Shown: positions 22,654-34,500 of the stretch, piece after piece
How positions within the stretch are numbered: the first letter of the stretch is position 1
How the letters are laid out: each line of letters begins with the position of its first letter
NCBI GenBank assembly: GCA_039519185.1
Contig: CM076847.1
Span: 88,446,360-88,510,359, forward strand
From: Astragalus membranaceus
Lineage: Eukaryota > Streptophyta > Magnoliopsida > Fabales > Fabaceae
Direction: 5' to 3'
DNA: 64,000 nucleotides
Translations under genes and position numbers: made by a program
The notes under the pieces: generated by a model
Seen by the model: only the letters and a program-made list of their open reading frames with translations
The model's database searches: none
Told to the model about the DNA's origin: nothing

Positions 22654-23049
22654 GGAGCAGGGCATCAGGACCTGAACCTAGGGCTAGGCCTAGTTAAGAA
22701 TTTTGTTGTTTAAACACGAAGACAGAATGTAAAAGCTTGATATGAATGATTAACAAAAGTTCAGCTTGCAATTACAGTTTTTGCTCTAGCTCACTAGCAT
22801 TAACACTTGTTCCAAAGAAAAATCCTTAAGATCAAGAAAGAAAAAGGGTCCAACTCCATAGTTAGGGGCGGAGCGATACAAGTTTGAGACCCGACATACC
22901 CTGCAGAGAGGGACCGCCTGGATTGCAGGGGCAACCTCAGCATTAGCTCAAAGCCAAGACCATCTTCCCAATGCGGTGTTCTTAAATACACCTCTGGGAA
23001 TCCTAGTAATGGAGTCAAGAGTGCCATGGCACGCCAAAACAAATAAGTG
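22654..23049 (+). other. TR-GAG C1 region after gag
   Basis: Non-coding DNA that aligns in order with 48912-49389 of C2. Shared words include GTTCCAAAGAAAA, AAGAAAGAAAAAGGG, CCAACTCCATAGTTAGGGG and GCAGGGGCAACCTC. Conservation in both copies without an ORF suggests an RNA-level role or simply common descent. Confidence 0.7.
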
Positions 23050-23285
23050 ACCTTGGTGGTCACAACCTTGGGTGAGTTCTATCTGGGCCGAATTCTGGTA
23101 AACTGTGCAAGGGTATACTTCAAACTGACCTTGGTGGTCACAACCCATTGGCCGAGTTCTATCTGGACCGAGTCCTGGTAAACTGTGCCAAGGGTATACT
23201 TCAAATTGACCTTGGTGGTCACAACCCCTTGGTTGAGTTCTATCCAGGCCGAGTCTTGGTAAACTGTGCTAAGGGTATACTTCAT
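23050..23285 (+). repeat. tandem repeat, ~81-bp unit, three copies (C1)
   Basis: Units begin ACCTTGGTGGTCACAACC at 23050, 23128 and 23209 (78- and 81-bp steps) and end with AAGGGTATACTTCA. The same unit is repeated in C2 at 49390-49713. Minus-strand frames through it are repeat artefacts. Confidence 0.9.
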
Positions 23286-23469
23286 TACAAAGTGTCCCGA
23301 CGGGCGTCGACAAACTCATCTGCCTAAAGCAAAGCAAACTTAACAACTATCTACTTCAAATCCAAAAGCCAAGCAAAATTACCTTAGCAAGGTAGGAGCA
23401 GCACAAAAGCTCGCGGAAGGTTTGAAAGGATAGTGGCACAAAGCAACCAAGGTCACGGCACCCACCCAG

Positions 23470-24062
23470 CAGGGATCCAAGGTCAAGGCACCCACAGGGT
23501 GCCAATGTCATGAGACAAGACAGCCAAGCACCCGGCACCCAGGCGCCCTGGGGCGCCAACTTAAAACAGGATCTAGCACCATGGAAGGTGCCTAGCACCC
23601 GGCGCCTAGCACCCGGCGCCCGGTACCAGGGCGCCAACTCAAAACGGGATCCGACACCATGGAAGGTGCCTAGCACCCGGCACCCAGGCGCCCAACACCA
23701 AAGCGCCAACTTAAAACAGGATCTGGCACCATGGAATGTGCCTAGCACCCCGCACCCAGGCGCCCAGCACCAGGGCGCCAACTCAAAACAGGACCCGGCA
23801 CCATGGAAGGTGCCTAGCACCCGGCACCCAGGCACCCAGCACCAAGGCGCCAACTTAAAATAGGATCTGGCACCATGGAAGGTGCCTAGCACCCAACACC
23901 CAAGCGCATAGGTGGGCGCCAAACATCCACGCAAAACGGCACCCAGAAGGGCGCCCAGGAGGGCGCCAAATCTCAAAGCAAACCGGCACCCAGGCGCCCA
24001 GGAGGGCACCAAGTCTCAACACAAACCGGCACGCAGGAGGGCGCCTAGGTGGGCGCCAAACC
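23470..24062 (+). repeat. GGCGCC-rich tandem tract (C1)
   Basis: Roughly 75-bp units contain GGCACCATGGAAGGTGCC, AGGCGCCCAGCACC and GGGCGCCAACT; the last part, 23915-24062, has a shorter unit with GGAGGGCGCC. About 15 GGCGCC palindromes are present. The 218-codon minus frame at 23356-24012 is periodic (VLGTFHGA repeats) and is not a gene. Confidence 0.87.
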
Positions 24063-24159
24063 AAAGCCACAAACCGGCAGAAAAATTAATTAAGATGGGG
24101 CGTGCAAGAAAGTTGTGTATCTATGAAGGTGACTTGTCTATTCACAAACACGAATATAG

Positions 24160-25425
24160 TCGGGTTTTTTTTGGGTTTTTTTTTTGTACCCCCATCACTT
24201 CTCATCTACCCCCATCAAATTGCTAAAACCCGAAAATACCCCTGCCCAACTTGCAATTCGCCCGGATTTACCTTCATCTAAGGTAAATCCGCTTTGTTAT
24301 TTTTAAAGTCGGATTTACCTCAGATGGGGGTAACCAAAAGGTAAATCCGATTTCAAAAACAACAAAGCGGATTTACCTTAGCTGAAGGTAAATCCGCTTT
24401 GTTATTTTGGAAATCGGATTTACCTAGTGGGTACATAAATCTGATTTCCCTAAAAAAAGAGAAAATCGGATTTATCCCACCTAAGGTAAATCCGATTTCC
24501 CTAAAAAAAGAAAATCGGATTTATCCCACCTAAGGTAAATCCGATTTTGTTATTAAAAAAAATTGTTTTTTATTTAATGTTTTAAAAAAGGTTATAAAAT
24601 GCTACTAAAAATCCGTTAAACAGCCAAAACTAATCCAAAAATTATAAAAACACCACTAAAAATCTAGTAAAACCAAAATAAGGTTATGCAAATTTTTTCA
24701 GATTTTTTGGAGATTATGAAAAATTAAAAAAATTAATAAAAAATAGTAAACGATGGGATTTGGGATTTTGAGGTCCCCTTTTCTGAAAGAAGCCACTTCT
24801 TCAGAAGTATTGATCCTTGATATTTTTCGGATTTAAAAAATGTGGTTTCATTATAATTTGAGTAGGTTGCCCGAAAACTGATTTTTTAGCCTAAATTATT
24901 CTCCCGACGTACAATATCGTCACGTGTTAACAAACTACACACTAAACAGAACCAAAAGACGGTCGAAATTTGTATCTAAAATTTTAACTGATTTATTTAT
25001 TTATTAATTAGGTTAACAAAGCGGATTTACCCCCACATAAGGTAAATCCGCTTTGGTTATTTTTAAAAGCTGATTTACCTTATATGGGGGTAGATCCGCT
25101 TTTAAAAATAACAAATCGGATTTACCCCCACTTAAGGTAAATCCGATTTGTTATTTTTAAAAGCGGATCTACCCCATCTTAAATAAATCCGATTTTAATT
25201 TTTTAAAATTTTTAGTGGAAATCGGATTTACCTAAATCCGATTTAAATTTTTTTAAATTTTTAGTGGAAATCGGATTTAGAAAAAATTGAAATCAGGATA
25301 CGTTCGGGATTTTTAAATTTTGTGAAGGGCAATTCCATCTTTTCGCAGGGTCGATGGGGTAGATAGGGATGTGATGGGGGTAAAAAAAAACCCCTTTTCT
25401 TTTGGTCAAACAAATATAGTTGACT
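24160..25425. mobile_element. non-coding TIR element rich in AAATCCG/CGGATTT words
   Basis: The left end GTACCCCCATCACTTCTCATCTACCCCCATC and the right end, its inverted counterpart GGTCGATGGGG...GATGGGGGTA, form imperfect inverted repeats next to poly-T/poly-A. AATATAGT occurs just outside each end (24154-24161 and about 25413-25420) and may be the target duplication, which would fit a Mutator- or hAT-like MITE. Inside, more than a dozen inverted pairs of GGATTTACC/GGTAAATCC occur, for example around 24270-24290, 24365-24400, 25020-25055 and 25115-25150. There is no ORF. Confidence 0.6.
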
Positions 25426-25914
25426 TGAATGGGTTGGTTTTTTAGATTGGGCCAAAAAGTTTAGCAATGATTTGGATTTATAACTTATAGTCTACACAAA
25501 ATATTTATTTTTGAATAAATAATCTCTTAATTATACAAAGCACTAATTCAACCAAATTAAAATTTTCCCTTTTAATTATTTTATGTTTCTTTTTCAAGTG
25601 AGGGAGAAAACTATTGTTTTTGATACTGTTCAGCAATTGGAAGTTCATAGGGAAAATAGATGGGACAGATGATAACAAAAAATAGATACGACTATTCTAA
25701 AAGTTACACTAATTCTGAATTGGATCTTAGGGATTGATTATTCAAATCGAATGGTACAATTTAAATATAGGGTTGGAGCAAATTCAAATTTTGCGAATCG
25801 GTACAATTCAAATATGATAGTATCAAGCAAATTCAAAAGGTACAAATGGTACTATTAGGAAAAATTCAAGTTAGATTAGAGAAAAACTTGGAAAGAGTTA
25901 ATAAAGAATAATAG
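25426..25914. other. AT-rich spacer
   Basis: No coding signal. It contains AATTCAAAT-type words repeated around 25740-25840. The last 9 bp are the left target duplication of the next element. Confidence 0.45.
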
Positions 25915-26128
25915 GGGTGCTTCTAGGGTGAAATAGCAAATTAAATCTTTCACCGGTGAAACATTAAAATTGACCATTGGATATTGTTTAAAACGCTATG
26001 AATGGTTAAGATTGAATCAACCAATATTAAATCTCAACCATTGATGAATTTTTATATTATATCCAACAGTCAATTTTAGTGTTTCACCGGTGAAAGATTT
26101 AATTTGCTCTTTCACCCTAGAACCACCC
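25915..26128. mobile_element. 214-bp Mutator-type MITE
   Basis: Inverted repeats of about 65 bp: GGGTGCTTCTAGGGTGAAA and AAATCTTTCACCGGTGAAACA at the left, mirrored at the right with few differences. The perfect 9-bp target duplication GAATAATAG (25906-25914 and 26129-26137) is the Mutator signature. The perfect palindrome TTTCACCGGTGAAA occurs once in each arm. Non-coding. Confidence 0.92.
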
Positions 26129-26137
26129 GAATAATAG

Positions 26138-26466
26138 AGCCCATTTGTTACGACTTATTTTTAAAAAAAATATTTTTTTTTTAAAATTAATCACTTATGA
26201 CGACATGTTGTCCGTTTGTTACAGATTTTTTAAAAAAAATGAAAAGCAGATAATAATCTAAAAACTGCTTCATATGAGAAGCTGTTTTGAGTAGCTTCTC
26301 ATAAAAATCAATTTTTTAAGAATGCTTTTTTTTAAAATAAGTGATTTTCAGTATGTCACACAAACAAAAAACAACTTGTCATTTTCTTAAAAATCTCTAA
26401 AAACTAATTTCTAAATTATTTAACTACAAAATCACTTATTTTTTAATCCGTAACAAACGGGCCCAT
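26138..26466. mobile_element. MITE-like element with GTTTGTTACGGATT ends
   Basis: The left end CCCATTTGTTACGACTTATTTTTAAA and the reverse complement of the right end (TAATCCGTAACAAACGGGCCC) form imperfect inverted repeats. A third copy of GTCCGTTTGTTACAGATTTT near 26210 suggests an internal second copy. No clear target duplication was found. Confidence 0.5.
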
Positions 26467-27450
26467 AATCCCTCACTTAAAAGCGGTTTTGTAAGGTTGA
26501 GTTAAGTCCAAAATCTTACATGGTATCCTTGAACCATTATGCTACCATGGTGTTCATGAACCAAGCTCAATATAGTGTTATTCTTTGTGAGGGGGTATTA
26601 GGACAAATTAAAGTCTCAGATAGACTAGAGATAAAAACTCATTCTTACTCTAGACAACGAAAAAACTCATTCTTACAAGAAAATTCAAGATATTCTTAGA
26701 TAATATAACAATATCAATACACCTCATGAGAATGAAGAGGTATGTCGAGATCCTTGTTTTTTTTTACAAAAATATTCCTTAACAACGCATGTCAAAGCAA
26801 CTAAAGATTTTAAATAACGTCTTCCAGAAAGATAACTTTGATAAGAGTGACACAAAATTGAAAATTCATCTCAACAAAATAATAAAAACTACCTCAAAAA
26901 GGACTTGCCACCAAATATGACCTTCTTCAAGAATACTCATTTTTGATGTCGTCGCGATGTCGCACCTCCACTGCTGTTATCTACCTTTTACGCACTCCCT
27001 ATCGAAGAAGAACTGGAGCAATGAACGTTATCTTTTCCTTTTTCTCCACTTTCTAGGCGCCTATTTTTCTTCCCATGGAACGTTATCTCACCCCCTATCT
27101 TTTCCTTTGGATCTAGATTTAGCATAGAGATAAAATTTTCCTAAATAAAAAGCCAAAGAAAGAAAACTTGTTCTATCGTATTATATCTATACTCAGAGAA
27201 TTGATCATTTGTACTTGTTCTAAGTTTTAACTTAAGAGAAAATAGGGAGTGTTTGGTTTTTCTTCTACTTTGTTATACCATGCACCAAAATAAAATCACT
27301 CACACCACTAATCTCTCAAATAGGAACCCAAAATTAGTAGTGGTGGAAGCGCGACATCTGTTCAGGGATAACAACGACGTTCTTGTTCTTGAAGAAGGAA
27401 GGAAACGTTCTAAAAAAAAGAAGGAAACATCGATGATTTTCTTCCGTTAG
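26467..27450. other. unannotated spacer
   Basis: I see no gene, no clear repeat ends and no RNA gene. The 65-codon frame at 27253-27450 has no recognisable feature. Confidence 0.45.
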
Positions 27451-28202
27451 GTGTGAGGTGTTATTTTACATGACTTGTCAAAATCTTATTGGTGTGACAG
27501 ATAATGAGACAGAAATTTTGGGACAACAGATTTTTATCCGATAGTAATAGTAATAGACACCGATTAAAAATATGTGTCTCGTTTGAATCTAGGAGAGAGT
27601 CTTTATTGGTTTGGAAATTTTATCCATTGTGTTTAACGGTACAACTAGGGGTGTTCGTGGTTCGGTTTGGATCGAATTTGACCAAATCTGTTGCCCGAAC
27701 CAATGATAATTATTCGGTTTGGGTTGGTTCGGATTTTACATTTTTTCCTCCAAAATCCGAACCAAACCGAACCGATATTGGACGGGTTGGTTTGGATTGG
27801 GCTCACGGGTCATTCACAAAAATATTAATTTTCTAAAATATAAAAAAAACATTTTTTTATGATATTCCAACTCTTTAAATAGCTAAAAAAATTGAAAATC
27901 ACACGAAATTAAACTCAAAGCCACTAATAGTCTTCTCATTCATAGTATTAAAATTTTACAACTTAATCATAAATTATTAAGGTAAAAATTCTAAGCAAAT
28001 AAAATCGTGTGCGTCTAAAATTACAAAATTGTTATGACGTAATATGGGTTGGTTCGGGTTCGCGGATTTGATTTTTAAAATCCGTTGCCCGATCCAAACA
28101 ACTACGGGTTGGTTTGGATTTGCCCGAACCACTGAACACCCCTAAGTACAACAACACCCTAAAAGACTAGACTGAGTTGGCAGAAAAAGAGACTAGGAGA
28201 GG
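27451..28202 (-). repeat. repeat A: copia-1 U3 remnant, split by a hAT MITE
   Basis: Without the inserted MITE and one target copy this is 245 bp and nearly identical to repeat B (38525-38769) in the same orientation. B lies upstream of a TATA box in the 5' LTR of copia-1, so A is best read as the matching U3 part of the 3' LTR. Copia-1 coding sequence stops exactly at its right edge (28203). The R-U5 half is missing. Confidence 0.6.
27646..28144. mobile_element. 499-bp hAT-type MITE
   Basis: Ends TAGGGGTGTTCG and GAACACCCCTA are inverted repeats extending, with gaps, into GTGGTTCGG / CCCGAACCAC. It is flanked by an 8-bp target duplication GGTACAAC (27638-27645) / AGTACAAC (28145-28152) with one mismatch. 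The empty site exists in repeat B (AGTACAAC once), which confirms the insertion. The interior is rich in GGTTCGG/CCGAACC words. Non-coding. Confidence 0.93.
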
Positions 28203-29504
28203 GGAAGTAGTGGCAATATGACAGACACAACCAAGTGTTCTAAGTGTTGTATAGTCAGGTGGTTGTTTGTATAGTTTTTCATATGGAGTGATGTTGTGAA
28301 GGTTCCTGGAAGGGGTTCTATTGATTAGGAAGGTTGCAGTGGATACACATATCCCCCAATATTGAATGGGAATGGAGGCTTGGAACATTAGGGCACGGGC
28401 AACAGTAAGCAAATGTTGATGTTTACGCTCAACCACAGAGTTTTGTTGTGGCCTGTATGGACATGAAAACTGATGCAAAATACCTTTGTCCTGCAGAAAA
28501 TCTGTTAGAGCTAATTCTTTTGCATTATCACTCCTTAATGTTTTAATGGTGGTGCCAAACTGAGTTTGTACATATGCAACAAACTGTTTTAACAAAGCAG
28601 TAGCATCACTCTTGTGTTTTAATAGTGATACCCAAGTAAATCTACTATGATCATCCACTATTGTTAAAAATTATTTATACCCATCGTATGTTGATTCATG
28701 ATAAGGACCCCACACATCACAATGCACTAAATCAAAAACTGATTGAGAGAAATGATTATTTGAATTGAAAGGTAATCTTTTGAATTTTGAAAGAGGACAA
28801 ACAGTACAATCATGAGTATTAAACTGTTTTGGATACACAAATTTCAATTGAGGACTGAGAAATTGTAAAACTTGGTCTGAAGCATGACCAAGGCGACAGT
28901 CCCATAGTTTGGCATTATTGTAAGACTGAAATTGAACAGTGTGTGCAGCAGCAGGCTGCACAAGGGGAACAATGTGTGTAGAGTGAGTAGACTCTAAACT
29001 AGAGTCTCTAGACATGCCTACAATGTGTGCTAGTTTATCAATACCTGCTTCAAACAGATACAAGCCATTGGATGGTTTACCAAGCCCAATTACTTGCGAG
29101 TGTCTGTCCTGAATCAAGCAGATATCAAAGAAAAAACAGCTGCAGTTAGAATGATGATAAAGAGAACTGACAGAAATGAGATTAACTTTGAATGAAGGAA
29201 TGTGCATGACATTGTGAAGAGTGATGTGTGGACTGAGCACAACAGAGCCTGTTCCTAAGACTGGAATTCTAGTATGATTTGGCAGAGTGACAAATTTGTT
29301 TGATAGAGGTGTGTATGACTCAAATAATGCATAATCATTGCATATATTGACAGATGCACCTGTATCTATGATCCATTTATGTGATGATGCATTAGACACA
29401 GATTCATATAGAGAGAAGATCATACCAACTATGGAATCATCCTCAGGTTCAAGTGTGCTGGTGCTTGCCATTTGCTGCTGCAGGTATTGGATCATAGCCT
29501 GGTA
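28203..29504 (-). pseudogene. copia-1 protease and integrase (nonsense codons, truncated)
   Basis: Frame 29495-28671 has the protease motif WIIDTGASVNICN, followed by the GAG-pre-integrase segment (KLWDCRLGHASDQVLQFL) and the zinc finger pair CTVCPLSKFKRLPF. TAA at about 28671-28673 interrupts the start of the DDE core, and the same frame continues 28658-28167 (DDHSRFTWVSLLKH, LRSDNAKEL, ERKHQHLLTVARALM). The first D (HCDVWGP) and second D (RSDNAKE) are visible. The product stops where repeat A begins, so the RT half is gone. Confidence 0.87.
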
Positions 29505-30150
29505 CTAAGGTGCAGTGAGAATGGAAGCATCAGGGGATTGAATGGTAGAGTCACCAACTTGATGAACAGCAGGAGTGGTGGGTTTCTTGAAGCTTGGTGG
29601 ATATCCATGTTTCTTGAAGCATTTGTCTTCAGTATGCCCAAGTATGTTGCAGTATGTGCACATTGGTCGATCTTTCTTTGGATATGCACGAGGCTTGATC
29701 TTGGAATCGTTTCTGCTGATGGCACACGCAAGTTGTTGAGAACTGGTAGTGTGCTTGCTGCCAATTTCTTTCTGTTTAGCCTCTTGAAGAGTCATGGCAT
29801 AAACCCTATTGATGTTGGGAAACGGATTCATGTTCAAGATTTGACCTCTAATGGAATTGAAGTCTTCATTGAGTCCCATCAAGAAGGACATAACATGATC
29901 CTTTTGTTGATTAGCCTTGCAAGAACAACCGCCACACACGCAGGTGGTGGAAGTGTTGACCTCCTGCAATTCCTTCCGGAGTGCCCGAATCTTGGAGAAA
30001 TAGGTGCTAACGGAGAGATCGCCTTGCACACAGCTAACTAGGTCACGCTTGAGTTGAAAGATCCGAGGACCGTTAGGTTGATGAAATTGATCATGAAGAA
30101 CATTCCACATCTCCGCCGCGGAGGTGGAATAGATCACGTTAGGGATTAGA
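29505..30150 (-). pseudogene. copia-1 gag, C-terminal part
   Basis: Begins right after the CACTA-1 target duplication. MWNVLHDQFHQPNGPRIFQL and VSTYFSKIRALRKEL are typical of UBN2-type copia gag, and MCTYCNILGHTEDKCFKKHG is the CX2CX4HX4C zinc knuckle. A stop at 29505-29507 separates it from the protease frame, which is the same frame, so it is one nonsense codon. Continues from 37909-38177. Confidence 0.87.
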
Positions 30151-30153
30151 TCT

Positions 30154-30680
30154 CACTACCAGAATTTCAGTCATTTCCGGCGGATTTAGTCCGTCGGTAA
30201 ATTTCCGGCGGATTTTGGCACGTTACCGGCGGCTGAGATCCCCCAGTATCTTACCGGCGGATTTGACAACGTTACCGGCGGATTATATTCCGACTGTTAA
30301 ATTACCGGCGGATTTGTTCCCTTACCGGCGGATATATGTTGCGCAGAATTTTTAAAAACAAATCCGCTGGTAATTGCATTTACCGGCGGATACAGCCGCC
30401 GCTTTAAAAAATTATTATTATTTAAATTTTGACAATCCGCCGGTAAGCAACATCATATCCGCCGGTAACAACACGCCAAATAATCCGCCGGTAACGCCTA
30501 TTACCGACGGATATTATTTAAATTTTAAAAATTAATTATCCGCCGGTATTTTTAAAATCCGCCGGTAATGCTATTTTATCCGCCGGTAGGTTCTGACCGT
30601 TGGGTCATATCCGTTGGTATCCGCCGGTAAACATAATATCTGCCGGTAAGCGTAATTTCCGGCGGATTTTCGAATATAGC
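30154..30680 (+). repeat. CACTA-1 left subterminal repeats
   Basis: At least twenty copies of (T/A)ACCGGCGGAT or its complement lie in both orientations over 520 bp. In En/Spm elements such subterminal motifs are bound by the element's TNPA-type protein; here that role is inferred. Confidence 0.85.
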
Positions 30681-31589
30681 CGTTGGCACCTCTTCCCTTA
30701 TATATTCCCACCCCTCCTCACTTCCTCTTCACTCACTCTTCACTCTCTACTCCGAAATCTCTCTCTTTTCTCCTAAATCTCTCTCTTTTCTCCTAAATCT
30801 CACTCTTTTCTCCCAAATCTCTCACTATTTTCTTCTCATTTTCTCTCAATTCACTCTTTTCGAAGTCAGTTTTGTTTAAGGTATGTTTTTTAACTAAATT
30901 TGGATTGTTTTAGTTAATATTTAATTTTTAAATATGTGTTGTTTAGTATTTTTTGTTATTATTTGTTTTGCAGTTGATTGAAGTTGCCACTTTGGAGTTG
31001 CCACTTTGGAGTTGTTAGTTTTGAGTTTAGTCACTGCATTACCGGTTAGTTAACAAATTTATTCGTTATTAAATGTATTTGTTGGTGTTATTATAAATTA
31101 TAAGTTTTTTACAAAAATAAAATAAATTTTATTTATTCTGTAATAATTAAATTACGTTTACACTATTTGTATAATAATAATTATCTCAAAATTTTGAGAT
31201 TTTTAAAATACGAATTATTTTATTTATTAGTTAAAAATCGAAAAATTATTAGTTATTTTGTAGTAAAATTAAAAACAAATTATTTTAATGTTATTTGATG
31301 TTATTAGCCGAAATTTTTCATGAAAATAAGATAAATTTTATTCATGGAAATTATTGGTGTTATAGAAATTATTCGAAAATAAAATAAAATAAATTATAAT
31401 AATTGTTTGTTATTTGCATTTTTTGTAAAAAAATAATTTTTTTAGTAAAATAAAATGTTACTAAAAATATATTATCATTTATATATATATTTGGTCAAAT
31501 CTAAAATATCCATACTAATGTGTATTATTCTAATACACGTGATATATGTTGTGTTGTGTATGTTATATTTAAGGAACGTACCCAAAAAA
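30681..31589 (+). other. CACTA-1 leader with TATA box
   Basis: TATATATTCCC at 30703-30713 follows the repeats, and repeated TCTCTCTTTTCTCC elements (30765-30830) come next. GTATGTTTT at 30881 could be the donor of a leader intron. The transposase ATG is at 31590. Confidence 0.5.
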
Positions 31590-34500
31590 ATGGATCGTAG
31601 TTGGACGTATGATAGAATATATCCTGGAAGAACTGGGTTGAAACGACGTTTTGTACAAGGAGTCGAAGAATTTGTTCTTTTTGCTAAGCGCCAAAAAGAA
31701 TTTGAACGACAAGGTGGAATTAGATGTCCTTGCTCCATATGTGTGTTTCGATCTATAAAAAAGGAAGCTGATATTCGACTTCATTTGTACAATAATGGGT
31801 TTAAGCCAGATTATTGGATATGGACCCGTCATGGCGAGGTAGCAGCTGGAGTTCCTGCGGTTGATAATGTTCCTGTCCAAGCTGTAGATCAAGGTCTTCT
31901 CGCGTCAAGTCCAGTTGTAGCTTCCACATCAAGTAGTAATCCAACGACTACTGGATATCAACCACCGTTTGATGTATATCAGGGGATGATATCTGATGCT
32001 GTCGGTGTAAATTTGGATTTCGAAGAACCACAATATGATGCTGAAGAAGTTCCAAACGAGGAAGCTTAGAGGTTTTATAGTTTTTTGAGTGAGACAAATA
32101 AACCATTATTTGAAGGATCTACAGACTCTAAGTTATCAATGTGTGTTCGGTTGTTGGGTCTTAAGTCTCAATTTAACGTTGCGGAATTGTGCATGGAATA
32201 CATGACAAAAATGATGTTGGATGCAACCCCTGTTAGAGGACTTTTGCCGCAAAGTTATTATGATGCTAAAAGATTGGTATCGAAGCTTGGTTTAAAATCT
32301 ATAAGAATTGATTGTTGTGTGTCTGGTTGCATGATCTATTATAACAATGAGTTTGGCATAAATGATGGAGAGTTGCTGCAATGCAAGTTTTGTCAAGAGC
32401 CACGGTATCGTGTCAGCAGGAAAGGGACAAGCAAAGGCAAACCAGTTCCAAGGAAAGCAATGTTCTATTTGTCGATTATACCAAGACTGAAGAGGATGTT
32501 CACTTCAATGGAAACTGCGGGTAAAATGATGTGGCACTATGAAAATAGAAATAATTCTGGTGAATTACGCCATCCATCTGATGGTAAAGCTTGGAAGCAT
32601 TTTGACCGTATTCATCCAGATTTTGCCAATGATCCACGCAATGTTCGGCTCGGTTTATGCTATGATGGTTTCATACCATATATTCAAGCGTCAGCAACAC
32701 CGTATTCTTGTTGGCCAGTTATTGTTACCCCATACAACCTACCTCCTGAAATGTGTATGTCTAAACCGTACATGTTTTTAAATGCTATAATACCAGGGCC
32801 AAATAATCCAACAGCTGGTATTGACATATATTTGCAACCTTTGATTGATGACCTAAAAAGGTTGTGGGATGGTGTTTTAACTTATGATGCAGCACGAAGA
32901 CAAAATTTCATGATGAGGGTGGCTTTGATGTGGACAATTAATGACTTTCCTGCGTATGGAATGTTGTCTGGATGGGGGACACATGGTAAGATGGCGTGTC
33001 CAATTTGCATGGTTGACACAAAGACTTTTACTCTTAAATATGGAGGAAAATCTTCATGGTTTGACTCACACCGTAGGTTTTTACCTACCGAGCATCCCTT
33101 TAGAAAGTCAAAATATGCATTCATCAAGGGGAATGTTGAAACATGTGAACCTCCTCGTAGGCTGACACCAGAAGAAGTTTGGAATAGTGTCAAGGATATC
33201 CCTCCTGTGGAAGTGGTTGCTGGTGTTGTTTCTCGTCCAGATGGTTATGGACAATGGCATAATTGGACAAAAAAAAGTATTTTCTGGGAACTTCCATATT
33301 GGAAAGATAATCTATTGAGACACAATCTCGATGTAATACATATTGAAAAGAATTTCTTTGATAACATATTTAACACTGTTATGAACGTGAAAGGTAAAAC
33401 GAAAGACAATGAGAAGGCTAGGAAGGATGTGGATCATTACTGCAGGCGAAAGGATTTGGTATTGGTTCAGCAAGCTAACGGCAGGACGCTGAAACCCAAA
33501 GGCAATTATACTTTATCTACGGAGCAAGCGAAAACAGTTTATCGGTGGATTTCTGAGTTGAAAATGCCAGACGGTTATTCTTCCAATTTAGCAAGATGTT
33601 CCGATGTGGATCATGGGAGGTTACATGGGATGAAGAGCCATGATTGTCATGTATTCATGGAGTGCTTACTTCCTATTGCCTTTAGTTCGTTGCCAACACA
33701 CGTTTTGAATCCACTCATTGAAATAAGTCAATATTTTAAGAATTTGTGTTCTGCAATACTAAAAGTGGATGATATTTCAAAAATGGAACAAGACGTCCCA
33801 TTTATCTTATGCAAGTTGGAGAGAATATTTCCGCCTGGTTTCTTTGATTCTATGGAGCATCTTCCTATTCATCTCGCATATGAAGCTAAACTTGGCGGGC
33901 CTGTCCAATACAGATGGATGTATCCGTTTGAAAGGTCAGTTAAATATATAACATTTAGATTAATAATTAGATCGATGATTTATATATTAACAAATGATCG
34001 ATGGATATATATCATTTTCTAGGTTCATGGGTGATTCAAAAAGATCAGTTAAAAATAAAGCTATAGTTGAAGGATCGATATGTTCTTCTTACTTACACCG
34101 TGAAACAACTCATTTTTGTTCCTATTATTTCAAGAATGAATTTGCTCCTGCAAGCAGTAGTCGAAATGACATGGAAGACGTTGAATGTCCAAGACATCAT
34201 TTAGCTTTGTCTGTCTTTTGTCTACCTGGTCGTCCGTCTGGAAAAGAGTCAATTCATTGGCTAACAGAAGAAGAGTTAAATTCAGCCCATGTTCATGTTA
34301 TGATAAACTGTACCGAGGTCCAACCATTCATTGAGTATGTATTTCTCGACCTATCTCTTAATTAAATTAAATTAAATTACACAGTATTGTATATAACAAT
34401 TAATTAATAATTTCTTATTAGGGAGTTCTTGTCATCAGAGGCAGTAAGTGAAGACCAATCTTCTGCTCATATTCATGCGCATTTTCCAATGTGGTTTAGG

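Larger units (their letters stand above)
18115..24080 (+). mobile_element. TR-GAG C1: gag-only LTR retrotransposon, 3' truncated
   Basis: Order is a 351-bp 5' LTR, primer site, a single gag ORF ending at TAG 22651-22653, then long non-coding DNA with ~80-bp tandem repeats and a GGCGCC-rich tract. No protease, RT or integrase is present, so it must have depended on an autonomous partner (established for TR-GAG elements). The 3' LTR is missing; the family resemblance stops near 24080. It is split by a 2.5-kb solo LTR (20004-22532). C2 (48541-52636) is a second copy that keeps its 3' LTR. Confidence 0.85.

Noticed and set aside
23356..24012. 218-codon minus-strand frame
   Set aside because: Periodic VLGTFHGA units from the GGCGCC tandem tract of TR-GAG C1.
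29472..30041. 189-codon plus frame
   Set aside because: Antisense shadow of copia-1 gag, which has a recognisable zinc knuckle on the minus strand.
32040..32100. Hidden intron removing the transposase stop at 32067
   Set aside because: No convincing GT-AG pair keeps the frame, and the sequence on both sides of the stop reads as transposase.
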